Shown: positions 1 through 6,496 of the stretch, piece by piece
How the letters are laid out: every line of letters starts with the position of its first letter
Position numbering within the stretch: position 1 is the first letter of the stretch
From: a virus
DNA: 20,863 nt
Direction: 5' to 3' (one strand)
IMG/VR virus record: IMGVR_UViG_3300047354_000638
Span: 1-20,863 of that record
Program-made: the position numbers and the translations under genes
The notes under the pieces: model-generated
Told to the model about the DNA's origin: nothing
The model's input: only the letters and a program-made list of their open reading frames with translations
The model's database searches: none

Positions 1-1
1 T

Positions 2-1162
2 AATGTTAGAAACATTATCATATGTAAGAACTTGATAGCTTACGACTTGGATAAAGGTCAGACTGTGACGGTCAAGAAAGAATGGTATCTCAGAGAAGAG
101 AACTTATTAAATGTTGATTGGGAAAAAAATGGAGCATGTCCTGTCTGGGACACGTCTATGCAAAAACTTTTCTCACATTTTACTGATCCAGTAGAAAGAT
201 CTGAAGTTATCCAGTTAGTAGAAGAATGGATGGGAACTACATTATATAGACACAATAGACCTAGGGCTTTGTCTAAGTGTTTGTTCCTGTATGGAGAAAG
301 ACGAACGGGTAAATCCACAATACTGGATGTACCACGTCAGATCTTCGGAGAAAAATTAGCAACTGCCATAGACTTACAAGAACTAAGTGGGTTTGGTGCG
401 GAGGCTCTAATGAATAAAGCGGTATGGCTTTCTGATGAGATTAAGGTAGGAACAGTCATGAATGATAGTGTTATTAAACGTGTCATTACAAACGAACCGC
501 TTTCCATAAAGATTAAATTTGAAAAACCTTTTGAGGGCAGACTTAATTTGACAGTCGGTCTTGCGGGTAACTCGCTACCAAAGATTGATGATACATCTGA
601 TGCCGTCTATGACAGGATGATCTTTGTCCCGATGGATACTGTGATCGGAGCATCAGCAGAAAATCAAAAGTTAAAAGATGAACTGGAGAAAGAGCTACCT
701 TTTATTCTTGTAAGGATGATAGACAGACTTGCAGACATAAGAAGACGTGGACAGTTTCAGATACCGTCTTGTCTAATAGCCAAACAAGAAGAAATAAAAC
801 TGGAACAAGACCCTCTTCGTGGCTTTCTTGATGAAGCAATAACCTCCGCCAATAATCTATGTGCCATAAAAAATGGAGACATCGTGTCTGCATATCGTGG
901 TTACTTGTTAAAACAATTCGGAAATGATCAGGCTAGAAATTCAAAAGTGTCAGCGGTCTGGTTGTCTAGACGAATCTCAGAGGCTTTTCCAAACTCAACT
1001 GTGGGCAGAGTTGATCAAGGAACAGTCAGAGCAAGGTTTGGTTTACACTTCACAGACAAAGGAAAAGCATGGTTGTCTGCGGGATGGGGTCTAGAAGATT
1101 CTTTTTATAAACCCGACCAGAAGAGACTCAAAGAAGCAAACATAAATACAGGAGTAAAGTAG
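2..1162 (+). CDS. D5-like primase-helicase, SF3 helicase C-terminal part (5' truncated)
   Basis: The reading frame is open from the left edge of the window, so the N-terminal part, probably with a primase domain, lies outside. A TTG at 32 is only an internal codon. Counting from that codon, a Walker A motif GERRTGKS lies near residues 88-95. It is followed by an acidic Walker B-like stretch (AVWLSDEI), a sensor segment with an asparagine (LAGNSLP) and an arginine-finger candidate in YDRM. This order is typical of superfamily 3 helicases at the C-terminus of phage and plasmid D5-type primase-helicases, which unwind the replication fork. The C-terminal ~120 residues resemble the winged-helix tail of that family. 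It reads toward a small ribbon-helix-helix gene that starts one base after its stop, so the two are probably co-transcribed. Family call is firm; exact subfamily is not. Confidence 0.88.
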   Translation, partial: NVRNIIICKNLIAYDLDKGQTVTVKKEWYLREENLLNVDWEKNGACPVWDTSMQKLFSHFTDPVERSEVIQLVEEWMGTTLYRHNRPRALSKCLFLYGERRTGKSTILDVPRQIFGEKLATAIDLQELSGFGAEALMNKAVWLSDEIKVGTVMNDSVIKRVITNEPLSIKIKFEKPFEGRLNLTVGLAGNSLPKIDDTSDAVYDRMIFVPMDTVIGASAENQKLKDELEKELPFILVRMIDRLADIRRRGQFQIPSCLIAKQEEIKLEQDPLRGFLDEAITSANNLCAIKNGDIVSAYRGYLLKQFGNDQARNSKVSAVWLSRRISEAFPNSTVGRVDQGTVRARFGLHFTDKGKAWLSAGWGLEDSFYKPDQKRLKEANINTGVK

Positions 1163-1163
1163 A

Positions 1164-1343
1164 ATGCCCCGACCCAATACGATTGGAGAACCAACTGCCA
1201 TATACAATGCATTATTAAAAAAGACACAACTAGAAAAATTACAATACATCGCACACCAAGAACGTAAAAAAGGTAAGACACATATTTCAGCCGCTAGTAT
1301 AATAAGGGATGCCATTGACAAATGGTTACAGGAAAATGTCTGA
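1164..1343 (+). CDS. Small ribbon-helix-helix (CopG/Arc-like) protein
   Basis: This 59-residue ORF starts with ATG (MPRPNTIGEP) one base after the helicase stop codon; the sequence GGAGTAAAG just upstream can serve as ribosome binding site. The protein is basic. Its end, ISAASIIRDAIDKWLQ, matches the second helix of ribbon-helix-helix DNA-binding proteins, where a short beta strand is followed by two helices and the protein dimerises to read DNA. The segment LEKLQYIAHQERKKGKTH would supply the first helix and turn. Such proteins are usually small repressors or plasmid/phage partition factors. Its 3' end overlaps the next gene by 8 bases, so translation is probably coupled. The fold call is based on pattern only; the target DNA is unknown. 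Confidence 0.7.
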   Translation: MPRPNTIGEPTAIYNALLKKTQLEKLQYIAHQERKKGKTHISAASIIRDAIDKWLQENV

Positions 1344-1608
1344 AGAACCACAATATTTAATAGCCAACGGTTTTGACAAAGCGATCATTGGCATCGGGTC
1401 TCGCATCAACATGGAAGACATTGTCTGTTATGACTATGATAAATGTGTAGATATTCTTATTAAAGATCAACAGATGACGTGGGAAGAGGCAATCGAGTGG
1501 ATGGATTTTAATGTATGTGGTGCATGGATGGGAGATAAGACCCCCATCTTCATAAGGTGTGACCCCACACTTGATGGCACACTCAAACCCAAATGTAAGA
1601 AAAATTAA
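1336..1608 (+). CDS. Conserved phage hypothetical protein
   Basis: I choose the ATG at 1336 (MSEEPQYLIANG), which overlaps the end of the preceding gene, with GGA a few bases upstream; an in-frame ATG at 1309 lies well inside the preceding gene and has no better site. The 90-residue product is acidic and contains FDKAIIGIGSRINMEDIV followed by CYDYDKCVDILIKD, then WEEAIEWMDFNVCGAWMGDKTP. It has no membrane segment or signal peptide. The style resembles small phage proteins of unknown function found near replication genes, but I cannot name a family. Its TAA stop shares bases with the stop codon of the convergent gene on the other strand (TTAA at 1605-1608). Confidence 0.7.
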   Translation: MSEEPQYLIANGFDKAIIGIGSRINMEDIVCYDYDKCVDILIKDQQMTWEEAIEWMDFNVCGAWMGDKTPIFIRCDPTLDGTLKPKCKKN

Positions 1609-1766
1609 TCTTTTTTATGTGGCTCTACGACCTTGGGGGCATCACTCATACATTTACAAGGCTCGGGTTTCCACATGTCTTCTTTCATTGTAAAACCTAA
1701 ACCATCACAAGTCTCACAAAGGAGACTAGTATAGTTTGGATGTTTGTGTGTTTGTATTTCAGTCAT
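1605..1766 (-). CDS. Small zinc-knuckle protein (DnaJ-type CxxCxGxG motif)
   Basis: I place the start at the ATG at 1766 (MTEIQTHKHP) rather than at 1790, because AGGGAG sits about seven bases upstream of it; the product is 53 residues. The core is CETCDGLGF followed some 18 residues later by CKC, a pattern like one repeat of the DnaJ zinc-binding domain or a rubredoxin-like knuckle. It would bind a single zinc ion and perhaps contact nucleic acid or protein. It is the last gene of the short leftward unit that begins with the winged-helix gene at 2496. Its Shine-Dalgarno lies in the 3' arm of a strong hairpin followed by a T-run (see 1774-1816). Its stop overlaps that of the convergent gene. 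Confidence 0.6.
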   Translation of the reverse strand: MTEIQTHKHPNYTSLLCETCDGLGFTMKEDMWKPEPCKCMSDAPKVVEPHKKD

Positions 1767-1773
1767 AAAAAAA

Positions 1774-1816
1774 CTCCCTGTATTTTTCAATCTGTCAAGA
1801 TTAATAATACAGGGAG
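1774..1816 (-). terminator. Hairpin with T-run; overlaps the next gene's ribosome binding site
   Basis: On the minus strand CTCCCTGTATT pairs perfectly with AATACAGGGAG across a loop of about 21 bases, and the 3' arm is followed directly by seven T residues. This is the form of an intrinsic terminator for the winged-helix gene ending at 1846. Unusually, AGGGAG in the 3' arm is also the likely Shine-Dalgarno of the gene starting at 1766, so the folded hairpin would hide it. Confidence 0.65.
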
Positions 1817-1845
1817 CGACATGGAATACTATGGTATTTAATTAC

Positions 1846-2496
1846 CTAGATATCAGTTGAAAATTTACTATCCGATGTGGTGTCAATACTCATCAAATCA
1901 TCAAAGGCTTTCATCGCAGAGAATGCTTTACCAATTGTATCTTTAGATAATTTTTTTCTCCATGATATATAATCTTCCATTTTATTTACTAATGGGGGGG
2001 ATGCTATACAGAATAACTGACCATTAGATTTAATAGTTTGTATCCAACCCTCAGCTTCACACTCTTTAATTATAATGCTTATTGTTTTTCGATCCGCACT
2101 CATCTCCTCACATAGAGTGGTTATATTGTATGGCTTATTAACTAAGTAACCATATACCATCCACCTCGCAAAAGCATTTCGTAGTGGTGACGAATTAAAA
2201 TACCTTTGTATAGGATGATCCATTCGAGTTTGTCTAGCCTTATGAATTTTCATCTCTCCTGTAAGAACAGCAATGGTATACTCTCTATGTAAATGGTCTT
2301 TAATTTGCTTAGTTGTATTAGGTTGATCACTAGGGGGAAGTTCAAATTGATATTCCTCAGTATTTTTATTTGTTAGTGTGCCAATCATATCTATAAATTC
2401 TTTTTCACAATAAGCACCATCAGCTTGAGGTTTTAAATTCTCTCTGTGTCCGCCTGTAGGTTTTTTGTAATCTAATATCTTATTAGTCCTGTACAT
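1846..2496 (-). CDS. Winged helix-turn-helix DNA-binding protein
   Basis: The ATG at 2496 (MYRTNKILDY) is preceded by AAAGGAGAG at good spacing. The product is 216 residues. Residues ~100-165 look like a winged helix: SSPLRNAFARWMVYGYLVN, then NITTLCEEMSADRKTISIIIKECEAEGWIQ (helix, turn, recognition helix), then a short hairpin with SNGQLFCIA. This is the layout of MarR-like and similar regulators. The N-terminal ~90 residues are polar and not recognised; the C-terminus has a basic helix (YISWRKKLSKDT). It lies directly beside the TGACAGTAA repeat region, so it could be the repressor or initiator that binds there, but that is inference. Its leader carries a TTGACAG motif between a TATAAT palindrome and the ribosome binding site. 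Confidence 0.65.
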   Translation of the reverse strand: MYRTNKILDYKKPTGGHRENLKPQADGAYCEKEFIDMIGTLTNKNTEEYQFELPPSDQPNTTKQIKDHLHREYTIAVLTGEMKIHKARQTRMDHPIQRYFNSSPLRNAFARWMVYGYLVNKPYNITTLCEEMSADRKTISIIIKECEAEGWIQTIKSNGQLFCIASPPLVNKMEDYISWRKKLSKDTIGKAFSAMKAFDDLMSIDTTSDSKFSTDI

Positions 2497-2525
2497 TTCT
2501 TCTCTCCTTTTTCTGTCAATCTACA

Positions 2526-2537
2526 AGATTATAATCT
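2526..2537. promoter_or_regulatory. Palindromic TATAAT box upstream of the winged-helix gene
   Basis: AGATTATAATCT is a perfect 12-base palindrome about 30 bases upstream of the ATG at 2496. On either strand it contains TATAAT, a perfect -10 hexamer. No good -35 hexamer is seen at the usual spacing. It could be a promoter for the leftward gene, an operator, or both. Confidence 0.4.
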
Positions 2538-2600
2538 CCATTTTTAAACAAGTCCATAATAAAATGATACATAATGAAAAATAATTAACAACCAAATCCA

Positions 2601-2911
2601 TGACAGTAAGATAATTTTACTGTCATTATTTTTGATTTTACTGTCAGTAAATCAGACTTTGGGGTGGTTTGGTTGAGGTTTTTTCACTTGGAATACTAGA
2701 TTAATGACAGTAAACGGGTTTTTACTGTCATTAATTTGTTTTACTGTCAGTAAAAACGGGAGAGATAAGTGTTTGTTTTAACGGGATAATTTGGATTTTA
2801 CTGACAGTAATGACAGTAAAGTACAGTAAATATATAAACAGGTAGTAATATATAAATATAATTATTAGTTATTAGTTACAGTTTTACTGTACTTTACTGT
2901 CATTACTGTCA
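2601..2911. repeat. TGACAGTAA iteron-like array; candidate replication origin or operator cluster
   Basis: I count nine exact copies of TGACAGTAA or its complement TTACTGTCA (2601, 2617, 2638, 2705, 2722, 2741, 2802, 2811 and 2894), a tenth at 2903, and variants at 2822, 2884 and 3057. Three copies sit in near-palindromes TTACTGNCAGTAA (2638, 2741, 2798). Larger symmetry is present: a 14-base perfect inverted repeat with a 6-base loop (2701-2714 / 2721-2734) and a 29-base perfect inverted repeat (2802-2830 / 2883-2911) flanking ~52 bases that are nearly all A and T. The array lies between divergent genes, with a winged-helix protein on one side and a RuvC resolvase on the other. Repeated protein sites next to an AT-rich stretch are the usual design of an iteron origin, but a repressor operator array would look similar. 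Confidence 0.6.
2802..2911. repeat. 29-base perfect inverted repeat flanking an AT-rich core
   Basis: The left arm (2802-2830) holds two TGACAGTAA units plus GTACAGTAAA; the right arm (2883-2911) is its exact reverse complement. The 52 bases between are almost only A and T, including TATATAAA and repeated ATTAGTTA. A cruciform, or symmetric loading of an initiator around an unwinding element, would explain the design. As RNA it would form a long hairpin in either direction. Confidence 0.75.
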
Positions 2912-3087
2912 TGGATTACAAAGTCTGTAGGTTTTAAAAGTGCTACCTGCACGGGTGGATTTGTGTATGGATTAAGTGCTAGACACAGACATCAGAACAG
3001 ACTATGTTGTTGTTATAAGATAAATTTAAAAATTTAGGTCGCTGCGGGATTAATTTTTACTGACAACACTTGGAATTGTAGACATAG
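2912..3087. other. Gene-free leader of the resolvase gene
   Basis: No open frame or clear RNA fold is visible between the repeat array and the resolvase start, apart from one more variant site, TTACTGACA at 3057-3065, about 25 bases before the ATG. The segment is less AT-rich than the array (for example CTACCTGCACGGGTGG near 2943-2958). It probably holds the rightward promoter. Confidence 0.3.
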
Positions 3088-3549
3088 ATGGGAACCCTAG
3101 TTGGTGTAGACATTGGAACTCTTTGTGGAGTTGCTTGGAGGAAAGATTCAGTCATCAGACACATCAGATTTGATACGTCTAAAGCTAGAATTAGTGGTGG
3201 CGGGATGAGACCTCTTATGATGAGGAGACATTTAATAGAATTATTTAGTGAGATAGAACCCATTGAAGAATTAGGATTTGAATTAGTCCAAAGACATAGT
3301 GGTACTTATGCGGGTCAAATCTATGGCGAATTACGAGGTGTCTTGATGTGTGTCTGTGAGGAGATGTCTATTCCATACAGGTCTGTTGGTGTGACAACAA
3401 TCAAGAAACATTTAACAGGTAATGGCATAGCTTCAAAAGATGTAGTCAGACAGGCAGTCGTTGAGAAGTATCCCAACCTAGACCCTCAGACAGAAGACGA
3501 GGCTGATGCAATTAGTATTTTACAATGTGTTATTGATGGAGTTTTTTAA
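3088..3549 (+). CDS. RuvC-like Holliday junction resolvase
   Basis: The ATG at 3088 is directly preceded in frame by a TAG, so this is the first possible start; the Shine-Dalgarno is weak. The 153-residue protein has the RNase H-like fold signature of RuvC: VGVDIGTLCGVAW with D8, a second acidic strand GFELVQ with E65, the helix segment VTTIKKHLTGNGIASKDVV, and the C-terminal DEADAISILQ with D137 and D140. These four acidic residues would bind two metal ions. Such phage enzymes cut branched DNA to resolve recombination intermediates or debranch DNA before packaging. The length is close to bacterial RuvC (about 170 residues). It overlaps the next gene by one base (TAATG), so the two are translationally coupled. 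Confidence 0.85.
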   Translation: MGTLVGVDIGTLCGVAWRKDSVIRHIRFDTSKARISGGGMRPLMMRRHLIELFSEIEPIEELGFELVQRHSGTYAGQIYGELRGVLMCVCEEMSIPYRSVGVTTIKKHLTGNGIASKDVVRQAVVEKYPNLDPQTEDEADAISILQCVIDGVF

Positions 3550-3779
3550 TGGGAAAGATTATAAGAGGTAGGTTTAAGAGACCTAAGAAATATCATTTAG
3601 CCTGTAATGAATGTAACTCGATCAATTGGAGTATTCAATTAGATCCCGAAATAGGACAGGCAATAATAGATCAGTCTGATAATTTTGATAATCTTGATTT
3701 TGAATGTACTGCGGTGGAATGTTTGGAGTGTGGATATCAGATTGAAATGAGAGGATATCCTCAAAATGACAGGGTATAA
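3549..3779 (+). CDS. Small zinc-ribbon protein
   Basis: The ATG overlaps the resolvase stop (TAATG). The 76-residue product begins with a very basic segment (GKIIRGRFKRPKKYH) followed by CNEC and, 35 residues on, CLECGYQIEM, together a classic four-cysteine zinc ribbon. An acidic stretch lies between the knuckles. Proteins of this kind in phages often bind nucleic acid or partner with replication or transcription enzymes; here the partner could be the resolvase encoded just upstream. The exact role is not known to me. Confidence 0.7.
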   Translation: MGKIIRGRFKRPKKYHLACNECNSINWSIQLDPEIGQAIIDQSDNFDNLDFECTAVECLECGYQIEMRGYPQNDRV

Positions 3780-3783
3780 TCAC

Positions 3784-3810
3784 ACAGGGAGATATCTTTA
3801 ACCCCCCTGT
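3784..3810 (+). terminator. Possible terminator hairpin between convergent genes
   Basis: ACAGGG (3784-3789) can pair with CCCTGT (3805-3810) just after the zinc-ribbon gene. The T-run (3831-3837) is about 20 bases further on and lies inside a second weak inverted repeat, AAACGG / CCGTTT (3821-3826 / 3841-3846). Convergent genes make a terminator likely here, but neither hairpin is canonical. Confidence 0.3.
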
Positions 3811-3835
3811 ATGGCTCTTAAAACGGCTTGTTTTT

Positions 3836-4066
3836 TTAGTCCGTTTCTAATTGTTCTATATTTTCATCATAAACCTCTTCTAAATGCTCACATACATCTT
3901 TCCAAGATTTCTGCTTGAGTGGATCTCTTTCTGCCCAAACACCGTCTAGATGTTCGTTGTCGCATACTACGAAGAAATTACTATCTTCTTTTAATATGCC
4001 ATAGCAATGAGTAGTCCCACCGTTTTTCCTATTGTAAACATAGTCTGCTTTACTCATCTTCATCAT
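3836..4066 (-). CDS. Hypothetical small acidic protein
   Basis: The start MMKMSKADYVY at 4066 has AAGGAG six bases upstream and overlaps the stop of the preceding gene by four bases (ATGA type). The 76-residue product has a likely small beta fold, HCYGILKEDSNFFVVCDNEHLDGVW, then an acidic helix (KDVCEHLEEVYDENIEQLETD). There is no membrane segment. It is the last gene of the leftward block. I do not recognise the family. Confidence 0.6.
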   Translation of the reverse strand: MMKMSKADYVYNRKNGGTTHCYGILKEDSNFFVVCDNEHLDGVWAERDPLKQKSWKDVCEHLEEVYDENIEQLETD

Positions 4067-4287
4067 ATTTTCTCCTTTATAAGTTTAGTATCCATCTTGT
4101 CCCAAATGGATCTATTGATTTTGAATTTGATGTTATGAATTGGGATACAAATTCGTACCCACTTATGTCCTACTACTGCGAATGCATATCTTAAACCACA
4201 GATAGGCAATCGCATCTCTTTAAAGTAAACTCTAAATAGTTTGGCAGTAGACCAAGACTTTTCTTTTGGTTTGTGTTTAAGCAACAT
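4063..4287 (-). CDS. Hypothetical small basic protein
   Basis: I choose the ATG at 4287 (MLLKHKPKEK) because GGAG lies seven bases before it; a TTG at 4305 would add six residues and lies inside the preceding gene. The 74-residue product is lysine-rich with a hydrophobic centre (LPICGLRYAFAVVGHKWVRICIPIHNIKF) that looks like beta strands, not a membrane helix, since charged residues interrupt it. It overlaps both neighbours by a few bases, as expected for a tightly coupled phage gene string. Function unknown. Confidence 0.6.
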   Translation of the reverse strand: MLLKHKPKEKSWSTAKLFRVYFKEMRLPICGLRYAFAVVGHKWVRICIPIHNIKFKINRSIWDKMDTKLIKEKI

Positions 4288-4582
4288 TGTCTGTCTCCAT
4301 GTCAATTCCCTGGAAATAACCTAGGGGCATGGCATCATGCATTTGTGTTACAAATAGATCTTGTCCTTTTACTACTGCAAATAAAGTCCAATACACGTTT
4401 GCTTTAACAATAGTTTTATCTTTAAATATGTGAATATCAAAATACTTGCCATCATATTCAAAGAACTCCCAAGTCTCCTCAAAGTCTTTATTCTCGTTTA
4501 TGATATCTTGGACAAATATTTTTACTCTGTTCACAAATTGGGGACTACTATTATAGTAATTCTCCATTCTAAGTCTTTTCAT
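4277..4582 (-). CDS. Hypothetical protein
   Basis: The ATG at 4582 (MKRLRMENYY) has AAAGGAG eight bases upstream. The 101-residue product contains WEFFEYDGKYFDIHIFKDKTIVKANVYWTLFAVVKGQD, an alternating pattern that suggests a small beta-sheet fold, and ends in an acidic tail. Its leader has the TTGACAGAC motif also found at the ribozyme leaders, but no ribozyme and no GGGGCA hairpin, so it may mark a separate transcription or translation unit. Function unknown. Confidence 0.6.
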   Translation of the reverse strand: MKRLRMENYYNSSPQFVNRVKIFVQDIINENKDFEETWEFFEYDGKYFDIHIFKDKTIVKANVYWTLFAVVKGQDLFVTQMHDAMPLGYFQGIDMETDNVA

Positions 4583-4598
4583 GTGTGTTTCTCCTTTA

Positions 4599-4607
4599 GT
4601 CTGTCAA
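4599..4607 (-). promoter_or_regulatory. TTGACAGAC leader motif (one of seven)
   Basis: On the minus strand TTGACAGAC lies just upstream of AAAGGAG. The same or a one-base variant is found in the same place before other leftward genes: 2511-2519, 6468-6476, 8596-8604, 10191-10199, 10547-10555 and 10867-10875. It resembles a -35 box but lies within about 10-45 bases of the start codon, with no room for a -10 box. It is therefore more likely a leader, operator or enhancer element. Confidence 0.45.
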
Positions 4608-4610
4608 CTA

Positions 4611-4811
4611 TTAAGATTTATTATTTCTTTTTATATTTTCCCATTGATTGATCTTATCAAGTAAACTCTTGGCACATTCATATCTGCCCTCGTAGATACC
4701 CTCAGAACCATCTGTAAGAATTTCAGTACCGTCTATAACAGGTTGTTGATTTTTAATTTCTTTTGCCAACCATGTCTTAATGTTATTTAAAATTTCTATT
4801 TGTTTATCCAT
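4611..4811 (-). CDS. Hypothetical helical protein
   Basis: The ATG at 4811 (MDKQIEILNN) follows AGGGAG at eight bases and overlaps the upstream gene by eight bases. The 66-residue product reads as two helices (IEILNNIKTWLAKEIKNQ and YECAKSLLDKINQWENIK) joined by a glycine-rich turn. It has no cysteine pairs or membrane segment. Such short helical proteins are frequent in phage early regions, where they often bind host proteins, but nothing here shows the partner. Confidence 0.6.
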   Translation of the reverse strand: MDKQIEILNNIKTWLAKEIKNQQPVIDGTEILTDGSEGIYEGRYECAKSLLDKINQWENIKRNNKS

Positions 4812-5217
4812 AGATCTTCTCCCTATTCTCTGCCTGTGCAGTTAAGTTTAAAATGATAATGTTTTGATTTGTTTTAGGATCATGCTCATAGGTTAAAGCA
4901 ATGATGTCCCCTACTTTTGATTTCTTCTTGATAGATTGGATACTAAATCTTTTATCCCCTCTAGCTTTAGTCTTGTAGAAATTAATCTTAGTTGGAGTAT
5001 CAGATCCATTAAACCTAAAGACTGCTGACAAAGTCTGCTTGTCTCCATTCTTCATGGTCTTATAGTTGACACCATATAAAGATGCGAACCTCTCGAATAC
5101 ACCACCATCTATATTGTTTTTATCCCACATGGTATAAGTTAATTTTAAATGTGGGAATTGTGGATCAAGAGATCTCACTACGTTATTCTCTATTTCTGAA
5201 TAGTTTTTATTACTCAT
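4804..5217 (-). CDS. Hypothetical protein
   Basis: I choose the ATG at 5217 (MSNKNYSEIE) with AAAGGA seven bases upstream; a second ATG at 5232 would add five residues and has no good site. The 137-residue product is mixed alpha/beta: VVRSLDPQFPHLKLTYTMWDK, then TLSAVFRFNGSDTPTKINFYKTKARGDKRF, and a final strand pair IIALTYEHDP / NIIILNLTAQ. It is basic in the middle, which would fit nucleic-acid binding. It overlaps both neighbours by about eight bases. I do not recognise the family. Confidence 0.6.
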   Translation of the reverse strand: MSNKNYSEIENNVVRSLDPQFPHLKLTYTMWDKNNIDGGVFERFASLYGVNYKTMKNGDKQTLSAVFRFNGSDTPTKINFYKTKARGDKRFSIQSIKKKSKVGDIIALTYEHDPKTNQNIIILNLTAQAENREKIYG

Positions 5218-5659
5218 TGTCTTTCCTTTCATAAAGTAAATAGGCTTTTAAGTTTTGTAGAATTGTCTCGATTGCAGATAGACTGCGAACACTTGGAATT
5301 CTAGACGGCAAATCCTCTTCTAGACTCACAGGTGTACCTGTTGAGATAGACAAGGCTCTGATCCTCATTGAGACTTTAAGTCTGAGATAATCTGAAATAC
5401 CTTTAGGTATAATTGTTCTACCGTTTAACCAATTTCTAACAACTTGGTCATTAACTTTGAACAATCCACAAAGTTCTTTATTGGACATATCCAAAGCTAA
5501 AAGACAGACACGAAGTTGATCAGACGTAATTGTAGTCTGTGTCTGTCTAATGTCTTCAATTGGAAATGCTTTTGTGTTACCTGCTGAGGTAGATTTTTTT
5601 GAAAACCTTTTTCTTAATAGTTCATTGGGGACAGATGGAATTTTATTTTCTGTTTCCAT
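5210..5659 (-). CDS. Helix-turn-helix (Cro/XRE-like) DNA-binding protein
   Basis: The start METENKIPSV at 5659 has GAGGTGGAG directly upstream, so I prefer it to the ATG at 5692. The 149-residue product has a clear helix-turn-helix at ~57-85: DMSNKELCGLFKVN, then DQVVRNWLNGRTIIP, with the W-L-N-G-R ending typical of Cro/XRE-type domains. The first 45 residues are polar and probably flexible; the C-terminal half is helical (AIETILQNLKAYLLYERK) and may dimerise. A phage regulator acting on early or leftward promoters is the simplest role. The TGACAG-containing motifs of the origin array and leaders are candidate targets, but no binding site is shown. Confidence 0.68.
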   Translation of the reverse strand: METENKIPSVPNELLRKRFSKKSTSAGNTKAFPIEDIRQTQTTITSDQLRVCLLALDMSNKELCGLFKVNDQVVRNWLNGRTIIPKGISDYLRLKVSMRIRALSISTGTPVSLEEDLPSRIPSVRSLSAIETILQNLKAYLLYERKDNE

Positions 5660-5867
5660 CTCTCCACCTCTTAAAACTAATCTCATGCTCAATGATTATG
5701 ATAGGCAAGAAACATCCTACTAATATAAAGATAGATGCAATTGCCCACATTAACCAATCGCTTGGAGTTGATAATGCTATGTTGGTTTCAACCAGATCCA
5801 GAATTAAAAATCCAAATAAGAAATAAATTGCAGACATAATAATTAAAAATAATTTTGTCTTAGACAT
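5643..5867 (-). CDS. Small membrane protein with two transmembrane helices
   Basis: The start MSKTKLFLII at 5867 has TTGGAGG seven bases upstream; an ATG at 5885 has none. The 74-residue product has two clear hydrophobic helices, LFLIIMSAIYFLFGFLILDL and WLMWAIASIFILVGCF, separated by a short polar loop, and a charged C-terminus (HEISFKRWRDGNRK). With positive charge at both ends, both termini probably face the cytoplasm. A holin is possible by shape, but the position in the leftward block of small genes, far from the structural genes, argues for caution. It overlaps both neighbours. Confidence 0.65.
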   Translation of the reverse strand: MSKTKLFLIIMSAIYFLFGFLILDLVETNIALSTPSDWLMWAIASIFILVGCFLPIIIIEHEISFKRWRDGNRK

Positions 5868-6438
5868 TAGCACCTCCAAGTTCATTAGATTTAATTGGAA
5901 TTGATATTATGTTTTCACTAATCACATTTTTAGCATTAGCAAATTTGTCAGTAACATCTTGTCCTAGTTTGTCTTTTGCCATCCACCTAGGATATTCAAA
6001 ACATATATCTTCACGACCTTTGAGCTTATATATTTTATTATTGATGATCATAGATTTAGGTACCCATACATCAATTTCATTAGCAAACTTAATAAAGATA
6101 GCTTTCTCAGTTTCCTTTATAAATTTACCATAAATAAAAATGTCATCTGCTTTATCTTTTTGTAGTAGATTTTTCCTATCTAGATAATCTAGTTCTGCAA
6201 AAATTAATGCCCTAAGATGTTTAAGATTTTTCTTTTCTATCCAAAGCGGTGTATGACTTTTTAGTTCAAACAGTTTGTTATGGTCATCCCATTCAACATG
6301 AAAACATTTAATCACGTCATCTTTATAAGCAGTCTTACCTCTCCAAACTGCAAAGACAAAGTTGCCTTTGTTTATTCTTTGTAATCTGCCTGTAGTGACC
6401 TCATACAAATTGAGTTCATTTTTATTAGTATCATCCAT
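5860..6438 (-). CDS. Hypothetical protein, first gene after ribozyme 6497-6549
   Basis: I choose the ATG at 6438 (MDDTNKNELN), with AAGGGG six bases upstream; an ATG at 6501 falls inside the ribozyme and is not credible. The 192-residue product starts with a beta-rich part (LYEVTTGRLQRINKGNFVFAVW, then IKCFHVEWDDHNKLFELKSHTPLW), followed by a helix (KKNLKHLRALIFAELDYLD) and a second beta-rich part (DDIFIYGKFIKETEKAIFI, then IDVWVPKSMI). The two halves look alike and may be a duplicated small domain. No catalytic motif is seen. It begins a new mRNA if the ribozyme just upstream is active. Confidence 0.62.
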   Translation of the reverse strand: MDDTNKNELNLYEVTTGRLQRINKGNFVFAVWRGKTAYKDDVIKCFHVEWDDHNKLFELKSHTPLWIEKKNLKHLRALIFAELDYLDRKNLLQKDKADDIFIYGKFIKETEKAIFIKFANEIDVWVPKSMIINNKIYKLKGREDICFEYPRWMAKDKLGQDVTDKFANAKNVISENIISIPIKSNELGGANV

Positions 6439-6496
6439 GATGATCCCCTTTCTTGTTTGTGTGTTTAGTCTGTCAACTAAGTGATATTGATTAGCT

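Noticed and set aside
4599-4607. TTGACA elements read as -35 promoter boxes
   Set aside because: In most leaders they are directly followed by the ribosome binding site and start codon, leaving no room for a -10 box and transcription start.
4653-4661. CUUGAUAAG on the minus strand, like the variant core at 6538-6544
   Set aside because: It encodes LLDKI within the gene 4611-4811, and no GAAA with pairing stems follows.
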